DNA from: Topomyia yanbarensis
Taxonomy: Eukaryota; Arthropoda; Insecta; Diptera; Culicidae
Reading direction: 5' to 3'
DNA length: 64,000 nucleotides
Assembly (NCBI RefSeq): GCF_030247195.1
Contig: NC_080672.1
Coordinates: forward strand, 347,074,413-347,138,412
Every line of letters starts with the position of its first letter. The first letter of the stretch is position 1. Below the pieces are notes generated by a model, which was not told the DNA's origin, ran no database searches, and was given only the letters and a program-made list of their open reading frames with translations. Made by a program: the position numbers and the translations under genes. Shown piece after piece: positions 32,173-43,700 of the stretch.

Positions 32173-33074
32173 CGACACCGTCAATGCACGGGGTCAGCAC
32201 CCGCGCAGACGGGAAAAAGCCGTAAATGTATCAAAAAGGTAGATTTCACTTATCTGTATACTCGTTTCCCACGACGCACCAGTCCAGCTTAAATAGCTGG
32301 TTATTGTTCAATCCTCGCTTTACGAACAAAAGGTTGAGGAATGTGGCCTAACGGTTAACACACGCACAAAAGAATAAAAGTCCAAACCTCGAAGAGGCAG
32401 AGAATGGCAAAATAACCTTGAACGCGGATTACTGCACTGTTCTTTTTCCAACAGACCGAAAACAAAACACTTCTATCTCGATCGAGCGATGCGTAGAGAC
32501 TGAGTTGCTTATATTTATTAAAAGCTTTCAAATGACGAATTTCGCGTCAAATCGTATTCAAAGTTGGCAGCACCCTCTCAGATTCTAATGAAACTTTCTG
32601 TACATGAAGACTTTGTCACAAAAAGCCACTTTGCATATTTTGTTTTTCCAAAAATGATCTAGACTGTCTTTTGAAAAGGGCCAAACTTATTTTACTTATT
32701 TTTTTTTTCAAATGGCTATAGTCTAAAAATGACAAATCCTACAAAAAAATGTTGTAGGAGTGGTTTTTATAAAATTAGTCAAATTTTCGAATAAAAATAT
32801 TGAAAAAATTCTTCATTGACTCCTACACTGAAAAAATCGATTTTAGAAATTTAAAGTCGATTTACAAATAAAACCATTTTTGATTGGGATAAAATTTTGT
32901 TCCAAGATAGATAATTATGTTCCCTACCTACCGTCAAAAATTCAAGTTGGGCATTTTTTCTTCAGTGTATTTTTATCGAAAACTAAACCAATAAAAGTCA
33001 TAATCATCTCAGAATCTAATAAAACTCAGTTTGTGAGAAGATATTGTCTAATTTAGCAACTAAGCATATTTTTA

Positions 33075-35924
33075 TTAAGGGTTTAACTACTTTTTCATTT
33101 TTCATGAAATCGAATTTTTTTTATTACTTTATCTGAAAGTACAACTCCTTGCGAATGTTTTCCCAATTTTCCATAAAGATCCAAGAAATAGATCAAAAGT
33201 TACAGCGCACAGTTTTAAACTCGATTATCTAATAATGTCGTTTTATTAAAAATGGTTTTTCCGTGATCACGATTGCCGAAAAACTACTCAATCAATTTTC
33301 TTAATTTTTTTCAATTGATCGTAATTATTCCTATTTATTCAAAAAAATTTGTTTCATGGATAAGAATTTTTTAATACAATTTTTAGAGCTTAAAACAGCG
33401 ATTTTTTACTAAAAATGTTCTCGAATGCAGGAAAAAATTATTATTTATTCAACTAATCGTTAAGGTACGAGGAATACTCATATACTAATGGATTTTTTAA
33501 AGTTTTTGTATTTTAGATGATCTATTGGTCTCCAATCGTGATCACCGCAAACCTCTTAAATAAAAACCTGTTTTAATCCACCTAGAGGTGCAATTGTGCC
33601 TTTCTCATTTCTCCAAACTATGATTTAATAGCTGGTTCGTACAATATAACATTATGGAAATGTTTTTCATTCTTATTACACTTGGTAAGTATATATAAGA
33701 GCACCTTTTTGCATTCATCGCGGTATCGGTTTGAATCGGAGTTTTCTATGTGATCGACCTCCACAACCCGTAACTCCGGTGCTGGAAGTCGGATGGAGAT
33801 GGATTTTAATATCAGTTTCTGGGGACGCAACACCTTTCATTTGAGACTAAGTTGAGCAAATCTAGCCATTTTCGAGAAACCAATATAACCGTTATTCTGA
33901 CTTTGGATGCTTCCGGATCCGTCGATGGTGGCCAGTGTGGCCAAAGAGACTTTGAATGACTGTAGGGGACCTAGATCTACAAATTCAACAGTTGTGTTTA
34001 CATTTTGGGAAAAAAAATCACCTTTTTACATTCATCGCAGAATTCGTTAGAATCGGGATTTGCTGCGTGATCGCACGTATCACCCTGTAATTCAGGAACC
34101 AGAACTCGGATCCACACAAAATTCAACAGCAGCTGATGGACCTTTCATTTAAAATTAAGTTTGTCAAAATCGGTTCAGAAAATTCCGAGAAACCGATATG
34201 GAAAAATCAACAAATTTTGTTTTGTAACCATACTCTTCAACTCGTAATCCGGATCAAGATGTCGGTTGAAAATGAAATTCAATAGCAACCTATGGGAATA
34301 TTATACCTTTCATTTGAATCTTAGTTTGTAAAAATCGGTTCAGCCATCTCCAAGAAACCGATGTGGACATTTTAACAAATCCGCACATACACACATACAC
34401 ATACACACATACATACACACAGATATTTTGCGATCTCGGCGAACTGAGTCGAATGTTATATGAGACTCGGCCCTCCGGGCCTCGGTTAGAAAGTCGGTTT
34501 TTGGAGCAATTGCATAACCTTTCTATATAAGAAAGGCAAAAGAATAATATTTAATTAGCTTAATAAGCATGAGTTCAATGTTATCTTCATGTGATTATAA
34601 TTTGCAAAGGTTGGTGGAATGCGTTTGAACGTGTAGGGAATGGGGGTTTAGTAGAGTGGGTGTGGAGGATGCGTCAGAAATCCTTCATCTTATTTCGGTA
34701 TACGGTGTGGATGAAGGAAATCTGGGCGTGAGGGTGACCCAAGAAGAGGAGAGTGATGAAGGAGGGAGGTGTAAGGGCAAGGTGGGGAGGGGGGGGGAGG
34801 GGCGGCTACGAAATACTCAACTGCATATTTTGCCTTCCATTTGAGACTTGGTTTGAGAAAATCGGTTCAGTCATCACCGATGAACCGATGTGACTTTAAT
34901 TGTGGAATATGCCCGGAATTCCGGAATCGTCGATAGTGGACAATATATTCAAAGAATGTTTGATTGGCAATCAGTGACCTAGATCTACGATTAGAAGTAA
35001 TTTGGTGACCATTTCAATAGTTTTTAGCCTCTGAGGTATTACGATTGTACCGATTTATATGGGAAATTCCAGTGTATCCTTACTAACACCCCTGTAACTC
35101 CGGAAGCAAGAGTCAGAACCGAATGAAATTCAGCAGCAGTCAATGACATTACTGTATCTTTCATTTGAAATTAAGTTCGTAAAAATCGGTAGAGAATTCG
35201 TTGGGGAATGGGTGTGATATTTGTTTAGGAACTTGGCGGGTTCCCCGAGGGCGTCATGAACCGTCATAGGTGGCCAATGTGGTCAAAGCTGCTTTGATTG
35301 ATCATTAATGATCCAGACCCGCAAACTAGAGTAATATTACATCAATTTTATTATGTTTTACATCATTTGAACATTATGGTGGTACCAGTTTATATGGGAA
35401 TTTGCTGTGTGACCGCACTCTTCAACCCGTAACTCCGGAACCGGAAGTCGAATCAACTAAAAATTCAATAGCAGCTTATGGGAGCGTTATACCTTTCAGA
35501 TGAAACTAAGTTTGCGAAAATCGGTTCAGCCATCTCTGAGAAAATTGTGTGAGTTTAAATGACACACACACATACACACACATACACACACACATACATA
35601 CACACACACAGACATTTTCCGATCTGGACGAACTGAATCGAATGGTGTATGATACTCGGCCCTCCGGGCCTCGGTTAAAAAGTCGATTTTTACAGTGATT
35701 GCATAGCCTTTCTTTATATGAGAAAGGCAAAAAGGGTTTCGGGGAAAAAGCCATCATTCCGCCAATTATCAATTTATTTTATTAAACTTATGCTTGATTA
35801 TATTACTGAAAAATTTAGTAGCAAAATATTATAAGTTTGATGTAATGAAATCATTCCTTTATTCCTTTACGTAAATTCAAACTATTTTGACATTTTTATC
35901 ACTAAAAGGTATGTAACCCCTTAA
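33075..35924. mobile_element. TTAA-flanked MITE (piggyBac-like ends), split by a nested repeat
   Basis: The left end TTAAGGGTTTAACTAC and the right end GGTATGTAACCCCTTAA are inverted. The 61527-62227 copy has the same ends (TTAAGAGGTTACATACC and GGTATATAACTCCTTAA) and lacks the insertion, so the parts 33075-33559 and about 35732-35924 are one element. TTAA targets are the hallmark of piggyBac. No ORF. Confidence 0.7.
33560..35731 (+). repeat. Copy of the base repeat family nested inside the TTAA MITE
   Basis: Starts AAAAACCTGTTTTAATCCAC and ends GAGAAAGGCAAAAA, with two body units (33560-34542 and about 34835-35731), each ending in a CA/TACA microsatellite, GACTCGGCCCTCCGGGCC and an AGAAAGGC hairpin. 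A G-rich, unrelated stretch of about 290 bp (34543-34830) separates them. The family is thus found both as host of and as insertion within other elements of the same block. Confidence 0.7.
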
Positions 35925-36359
35925 TCAAGAATCCCATTTAAAAGAGTTTATGGCGTTAAACAAATATTACTTTTTCATTTTCTTGTTTAGTGCTGAGGAA
36001 GAATCAGGGAAAGAAATAACCACCACAACATTAAGTAGTGAATTTTACATAATTATTTATTTATTTTTATATATTACATTTGTCTTAAAACTATCTTCAT
36101 GCATGCTATTTTGTATTATTTCTATACAAGGAAAATATTTTTGGTTCATCTTCTGAATTAGAATACCTTTTCGTCTCTACTTTACCACCAAAAATAGGCA
36201 CAAGACTGTGGAATATTTGAGTTCCAGATATTGTTTTGGCGTTATGGTATTTGCATAGGCACGATCAAGACTAGCTTTTTTGCCATTCGCTTGAGAGTGC
36301 CACCAATAGCATCACAGGGTCCTTTTCCATGGGATGCTGCAACAAAATGCCATTCTGCG

Positions 36360-36747
36360 CTTAAGGTTGGAGAGAGAATCGGCAAAAATCAAAAAGGAAA
36401 AAAGCAGTTTTTTCCACACCGAGTGTTAGATTTTCATAAAAATCAATCAGCAGTACTGTAACAACATTTTACATGAGATGATTCATTTTTATGAAGACGT
36501 CCAGTCTAGTCTACACATACACAGCCAATACATGTAGGGAACTTGGAAAATTGCAGAAATTCGCCCACAATTTTTCTTGTCATTATTAACGTTTGTGGCA
36601 CATATGACACAAGCATTAAAGCGGCCAGGCCAACTGTGCAGCGTACAAAATGAAGATGATTCAAAATGATTGATTTTTTTTGAAGATGGGTGGAAAAAAC
36701 TGCTTTTTTCGTTTTCGATTTTGGCCCATTCTCTCTCCAACCTTAAC
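36360..36747. mobile_element. Unit with ~60-bp inverted repeats enclosing the empty hAT site
   Basis: TTAAGGTTGGAGAGAGAATC...GCAGTTTTTTCCACACC at 36361-36420 is mirrored at 36688-36746 (about 88% match by eye). Between them, 36503-36670 carries the repeat that hosts the hAT-like element at 9.3 kb, here uninterrupted (ATACACAG at 36517-36524). Termini and target duplication were not resolved. Confidence 0.55.
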
Positions 36748-39700
36748 TCATACTTTGACTGGAATCTACACAAGCTTGCAAAGTTTTTTCTTATTTTTGT
36801 ATTGTGCTACTGCTCCATCAGACATAAAATAAATTTTAGAAAAGTTTGTCAATTGATTCATAAAATTTATCAGATTTGAGAGGAATAAATGAACTGCAGT
36901 CTTCCAATCTTTCAGTTCAGATCTTCCAATCTTCCAGTCTTCCGGTCTTCATTCAAGTTTGTTATGAATATATACCAAATTCGTTACTGATACTTTTTGC
37001 ATGTATCAGGCAACTAGCAGCTGGGAAAATGGATCCTGAGATGATTATGACCTTCATTGCTTTAGTTTTCGATAAAAATACACTGAAGAAAAAAAATGCA
37101 GTTTCGACAAGGAAAAGTTTTTTCAAATAACTTTTTTTCTTCAAAAGTGCCCAACTTGAATTTTTGACGGCAGGTAGGGAACATAATTATCTATCTTGGA
37201 ACAAAATTTTATCCAAATCAAAAATGGTTTTTTTTTGTAAATCGACTTTAAATTTTTAAAATCGATTTTTTTTCAGTGTAGGAGTCAATGAAGAATTTTT
37301 TCAATATTTTTGTTCGAAAATTTGACTAATTTTGTAAAAACCACTCCTACAACATTTTTTGTAGGATTTGTCATTCTTAAACTATAGCCATCTCAAAAAA
37401 ATTAGCAAAAAAAAGTTTGGCCCTTTTCAAAAGACAGTCTAGATCATTTCTGGAAAAACAAAATATGCAAAGTGGCTTTTTGTGACAAAGTCTTCATGTA
37501 CAGAAAGTTTCATTAGAATCTGAGAGGGTGTTACCAACATTTGTTCAAGTTGGCGCGAAATTCGTCAAATGTATACATTACAATTTTATTATACATGACT
37601 TGACAACTATATACAAGAAAAGAAATTATTATTCGACTTCTAAAATTATGCAAAAGAAAAAACAGGTAATATTGAATTTAAAAACCTATTTTAATCCACC
37701 TAGCGGTGCAATTGTGCCTTTCTCAATCATGAATCACGAGAATGTGTGCGTTGTTTATATTCATTAAAAGCTTTTAAATGCACATATTACATTTTATTAT
37801 TGTACATCACATGACAACTATATACAGGAAAAAAAAATCATTATTCGAGATCTAAAATTTTGAAAAAGAACAAACAGCCACGGTAATATTGAACTGAAAA
37901 AAGGTGCGAAATCGGCAAAGTCCCAAAAAGTCGATTTTTATAAAAAAAATAATTTTCGAGATAACATAAAATCTCGACGTTTCATGCATTTTAAAGATGT
38001 TTGTCATCAAAAATACGAATTCGATTTCTGAAATTTTTGTTTTTGAAAAAAAAAAAATTGAGTTCCGGCTTATATGGGAATTTCATATGTGACGTGACGA
38101 TTTAGTCTATATTTCCGGACTCATATAAGCGATCCGTACGAAATTTTATACACATCTGTGGGGATATTACAGCTATCATTTGGGACTAAGTTTGTGAAAA
38201 TCGGCCAAACCATTTCCGGGAAACTGATGTGAGTTCGTAAATTTTGAAAGATGGCCGCTTTTCCCGGGCACTTCCGGAACCGTCTATGGTGGTCAATGTA
38301 GTCAACGAAAGTTTGTTTGGCCGTCGGTGACCTAGAACAGCAAATTTAAGTTGTTTGAGAGACATTTTAGCGAAATTTTTACCTTTTTTGCTTTCATCGG
38401 AGTATCGGTTTGCATCACAATTTGCTATGTGATCGCACGCCACAGCCTGTAACTCCGGAACCGGAAGTCGGATCGGGATGAAATTAAATAGCCATTTACG
38501 GGGACGCAATACCTTTCATTTGAGACTAAGTTTAGTCGAATCGGTCTAGCCATCTCCGAGAAACCGATGTGACTGTTATTCTGAATTTAGATACTTCCGC
38601 CGGGGCTTCCGGAACCGATGATGGTGGCCAATGTGGCCAAATAGACTTTGAATGGATGTTAGTGACCTAATACTACAAATCGAAGCAGTTGTGGTCACAT
38701 TTTGGAAAAATTTTCACCATTATACATTCATTGCAGAATTTCTTAAAATCGACATTTTCTGCGTGATCGTACTCATCACCCTGTAATTCCGGAACCGGAA
38801 GTCGGATCCATTAGAAATTCAATAGCAGCCTATGGGAACGTTGCACCTTTCATTTGGGACTAAGTTTGTAAAAATCGGTTCATCCGTCTCTGAGAAAAGT
38901 GAGTGAGATTGTGTTCGCGTACACACACACAGACGCACATACACACACACATACATACACACACACATACATACACACACACAGACATTTGCCGAACTCG
39001 ACGAACTGAATCGAATGGTATATGTCACTCGGCCCTCCGGGCCTCCGTTAAAAAGTCGGTTTTCAGAGCAATTGCAATACCTTTCTATTGAGAAAGGCAA
39101 AAAGGTGCAAAATCGGCAAAGTCCCAAAAAGTCGATTTCCAAAAAAAAAAAAATTTCGTGATAACATAAAATCTCGACGTTTCATGCATTTTAAAGATGT
39201 TTGGCATCAAAAATACGAATTCGATTTTTGAAATTTCATGGGGTCCCCCCTTTGAAAAAAATTTTGAGTTCCGGCTTATATGGGAATTTCATGTGTGACC
39301 GGACCGTTCAGTCTATATTTCCGGAACCATACAAGCGATCCGTGCGAAATTTTACAGACATCTGTGGGGATAATAGAGCTATCATTTGGGACTAAGGTTG
39401 TGAAAATCGGCCCAACCATTTCCGAGAAACTGATATGAGTTTGCTAGTTATGAAAGATGGCCGCTTTTCCCGGGCACTTCCGGAACCGTCTATGGTGGTC
39501 AATGTAGTCAACGAGAGTTTGTTTGGCCGTCGGTGACCTAGAACTGCAAAGTTAAGTTATTTGAGAGACATTTTAGCGAAATTTTTACCTTTTTTGCTTC
39601 CATCGGGGTATCGGTTTGAATCACAATTTGCTATGTGATCGCACGCCACAACCCGTAACTCCGGAACCGGAAGTCGGTTGGGGATAAAATTTAATAGCCA

Positions 39701-40755
39701 TTTACGGGGACGCAACATCTTTCATTTGAGACTAAGTTTGGTTGATTCGGTCTAGCCACCTCCGAGAAACCGATGTGACTGTTAGTCTGAATTTGGATAC
39801 TTCCGCCGGGGCTTCCGGAACCGATGATGGTGGCCAATGTGACCAAAGAGACTTTGAATGGCTGTTAATGACCTAGTACTACAAATCGAAGCAGTTTTTT
39901 TTTTTTTATTCATTTCGTTTATTTGATAGGCACAAATGCGTTAGCTTGGCGGTGCCAAATGCTTTTGTTTTTACATTTTGGATATCTTAAAACTAGGAGG
40001 TTACAATGTTGAAATATTTTTTTACAAAGGAAAAGAAAGTTTACAGCTATCTTAAGACTAGAAATAAGATTCAATATACAAAAGAGGGCCAAAAGATTTT
40101 TTTATGAAAAAATTTAAAACAAGGGATTCACTTTGATATACAAGAGGGGGAGTAATAGTATTTTACGAAATATTTTACGGTTATCTTAAAACTAACAATA
40201 TAGTTTAGTACACAAAAGGGGGAACAAATATTTATGAGAAATTTCACAGAAATCTTAAAACTAGGGATTCAATTCTATTTACAAGATGGAGGACAAGAGT
40301 TTCAATAAAGAGTAAAAATTATAGCTATCTTAAAACTAGGAATACAGAATACTAATTTGAATTTTTTAACTAAAACTTATGCTTGGTCAAGATATTCAAA
40401 GGGTGGCTTATTTCCGCATCAGTGTAGCAGCAGTTGTATCAAGGACAGGGGAGAGACAGGGAAAGAAGAGCAAAACTTGCAACTTTCGCTCGAACGGCGG
40501 GGGGGGGGAGGGAGATCAGCGTATCAAATTTGCGCCTCAGTCTAGTAAGTCGTCGAGTACCGGATTGGCGGATGGTATTCTTCGGACCCGCGGGGAATCC
40601 TTCAAAAGTCATCGGACCTCGAGTCGCTCTCGCTTCAGTTTCCTTCTATGCAGGCGTAGTGGTAAGGGCGATGGCGGTTACATAGTGGCACTCTGGAGCT
40701 GATCGGTTCCACAAGGCAGGAGGAAACTCTAAAAACGAGAAATAAAAGAGAGGGG

Positions 40756-43700
40756 CTAAATTGGGATATTTATCGTTTTTATGAAGGTATAAATAAGGGA
40801 CATATAGGGGAAATCACGAGTTGCCAGCATATCTCGGACTGGTACATTGGGTGGTCTACCTCGGGCCCGAAGGGATTCCTTTAACTGAGACCTAGCGTCA
40901 CAATACCCGGCGCATACCCAGACAACGTGTTCGATGTCGTGATAGCCCTCGTCACAAGCGCACAGACTACTCTCCGCAAGCCCAATACGCCGCAAATGCG
41001 CATCCATGGTGTAGTGATTGGACATAAGTCGGGACATTACACGAATAAAATCCCGACCCACATCCATCCCCCCGAACCAAGGCTTCGTTGATACCTTTGG
41101 GATAATCGAATGTAGCCATCGTCCAAGTTCCCCATTGCTCCACGAGGTTTGCCAACTGTTGAGCGTCCTCTGACGACAAATACTAAAAAATTCGTTGAAG
41201 CAGATTGGTCTTTCGTATATGTCACCATTTAATGCGCCCACCTTTGCTAATGAGTCGGCCTTTTCATTGCCCGGGATAGAACAATGAGAGGGGACCCAAA
41301 CAAAGGTAATCTGATAAGATTTTTCAGATAACGTACACAAGGACTCCTGTATCTTCCCCAGAAAATACGGTAATTGCTTTTTAGGCTTCACCGCACGAAG
41401 AGCCTCGATAGAGCTGAGGCTGTCCGAAACGATGAAGTAGTGATCTGTGGGCAGAGTGTCGATGATCCCAAGGGTGTACTGAATTGCAGCTAACTCTGCG
41501 ACGTAAACTGAAGCGGGGTCATTGAGCTTGAATGAAGCGGTGATAGTATTGTTGAAGATACCGAAGCCAGTGGACCCATCGAGATTTGATCCGTCAGTGT
41601 AAAACATTTTGTCGCAGTCGACTTCTCGGAATTTATTATAAAATATATTGGGGATCACCTGCGGGCGTATATGGTCCGGGATTCCACGAATCTCTTCCTT
41701 CATGGATGTGTCGAAGAATACAGTAGAATCAGAAGTATCTAGGAAACGGACACGGTTGGGATTGTACGAAGAAGGATTGATGCTCTGTGCCATGTAGTCG
41801 AAGTACAAGGACATAAAACGGGTTTGAGAATTAAGCTCGACGAGCCTCTCGAAGTTTTCAATTACCAACGGGTTCAGAATGTCGCATCGGATGAGCAATC
41901 GATATGAGAGTTCCCAAAATCGATTTTTTAGCGGAAGAACGCCCGCCAGCACTTCGAGACTCATCGTATGGGTCGAGTGCATGCAACCCAAGGCAATGCG
42001 CAAGCAACGATACTGGATTCTCTCCAGTTTGATGAAGTGTATGTTCGCAGCGGATCGGAAACAGAAACACCCGTACTCCATCACCGACAATATCGTTGTT
42101 TGGTACAACCTGATCAGGTCTCCTGGGTGAGCACCCCACCATGTTCCAGTTATTGTTCGGAGAAAATTGATCCTTTGTTGGCATTTCTGTTTCAGATACC
42201 TAATGTGACATCCCCAGGTACCTTTAGAGTCGAACCAGATCCCGAGATATTTAAATGTGAAAACCTGGTTGATCGTTGCACCCATTAATAAAAGCTGGAG
42301 TTGCGCCGGCTCACGCTTCCTAGAAAAAACAACCAACTCAGTTTTCTCCGTGGAGAACTCAATACCCAGCTGAAGAGCCCAAGCAGACAAATTGTCCAAG
42401 GTATTTTGTAATGGTCCTTGCAAGTCGGCAGCTTTGGGCCCTGTAACAGAGACCACCCCGTCGTCTGCAAGTTGCCTTAGCGTGCATGAATTGGCAAGAC
42501 AATCGTCAATGTCATTCACGTAAAAATTGTAGAGCAGGGGACTTAGACATGAGCCCTGGGGAAGACCCATGTAGCTAAATCGCGATGTTGTTAAATCGCC
42601 ATGCGAAAAGTGCATGTGCTTTTCAGACAACAGGTTTAGCAAAAAGTTATTTAAAATTGGTGAAAGACCATGCTGGTGCAGCTTCTCTGACAGAATGTTG
42701 ATAGAAACTGAGTCAAAAGCCCCCTTAATATCCAAGAAGACTGATGCCATCTGCTCTTTGTTAGCATAGGCCATTTGGATTTCTGTAGAAAGCAACGCAA
42801 GGCAATCGTTCGTCCCTTTGCCTTTGCGGAAGCCAAATTGTGTATCTGACAGTAAGCCATTTGCTTCAACCCAATTGTCGAGGCGAAACATGATCATTTT
42901 CTCGAACAACTTCCGAATACAGGACAGCATTGCAATCGGCCGATACGAGTTGTGGTCGGAGGCTGGTTTTCCTGGTTTTTGGATGGCGATGACCTTCACT
43001 TGCCTCCATTCATAAGGGACAATGTTACCCTCAAGAAACTTGTTAAATAAATTCAACAGGCGCCTTTTTGCAGTGTCAGGCAGATTCTTCAGCAAGTTGA
43101 ATTTGATTCTGTCTAACCCTGGGGCGTTATTGTTGCACGATAAGAGAGCAAGTGAGAACTCCACCATCGAAAACGGTGTTTCGTTCGCGGTATCGTGAGA
43201 AGACGCGGCGTGGTACGTTTTTTGTACCGGGACAGAGTCCGGACAGATCTTCTTGGCGAAAGCGAATATCCAACGGTTTGAATATTCCACGTTCTCGTTG
43301 GTACTATTATGATTACGCATACGTCGAGCCGTACCCCAAAGAGTGCTCATCGCTGTTTCTCTCGTTAACCCGTCGACGAACCGGCGCCAATAACTGCGTT
43401 TTTTGGCTTTCATTAGACTCTTCATTCGCCTTTCTAACGACGCGTACTGTTGATAGCTAGCGGGTAACCCGTCTTCCCGGAAGGCCTTATATGCAGTGGA
43501 CTTTTCCGCGTACAGCTCTGAGCACTCTTTATCCCACCACAGGGTGGGAGACCGTCTATGGGTATTCGCGCTGGGTACTGGTTTAGTCTGAGCTTGATTC
43601 GCACTGTCGAGAATCAAGCCAGCCAAAAACCTGTACTCTTCCTCCGGAGGAAGTTCTTGAGTGGATTCGATTTTAACGGATATCGCGGTCGCGTAACTCT

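Larger units (their letters stand above)
26320..32502 (-). mobile_element. Full-length I-group LINE, copy A
   Basis: Flanked by AGTTGCTTATATTT (26306-26319 and 32503-32516), a 14-bp target duplication; the host repeat reads through when the element is removed. Minus-strand order: 5' UTR of 330 bp, ORF1 (32172-30859), ORF2 (30866-27180), 3' UTR of about 860 bp, short poly(A). Both ORFs are open, so the copy looks recent and possibly active. The endonuclease-RT-RNase H architecture with a CCHC ORF1 fits the I group; MosquI of mosquitoes is a candidate name from memory, not verified. Confidence 0.9.
32535..37565. mobile_element. 5.0-kb element with ~500-bp terminal inverted repeats, 6-bp target duplication
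   Basis: ACGAATTTCGCG at 32535 mirrors CGCGAAATTCGT ending at 37565. The left arm (32535 to about 33016) and right arm (about 37031-37565) are reverse complements at high identity over about 480 bp, with one extra segment of about 40 bp in the right arm. CAAATG flanks both sides (32529-32534 and 37566-37571), and the interrupted host repeat resumes at 37572, as shown by the intact unit at 37741-37830. The interior holds a nested TTAA MITE (33075-35924) and an inverted-repeat unit (about 36360-36747) but no transposase or polymerase. Superfamily unknown. Confidence 0.75.

Noticed and set aside
36231..36461. 76-codon plus-strand frame
   Set aside because: It overlaps one arm of an inverted-repeat unit, and composition follows the repeat.
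32535..37565. Polinton/Maverick assignment of the long-arm element
   Set aside because: Six-bp duplication and long arms fit, but termini are not AG...CT and no polymerase B, integrase, ATPase or capsid frame is present.
38819..39142. Recurrent ~100-codon minus-strand frames (also 46277-46618, 47494-47799)
   Set aside because: They recur because the 1.2-kb unit is duplicated; the translation is dominated by microsatellite codons and varies by frame, so it is not a gene family.
39201..39395. Identical 64-codon frame also at 46609-46803
   Set aside because: Identity follows from near-identical tandem units; the frame is broken in the more diverged units (about 37990-38190 and 47810-48000), so no coding constraint is evident.
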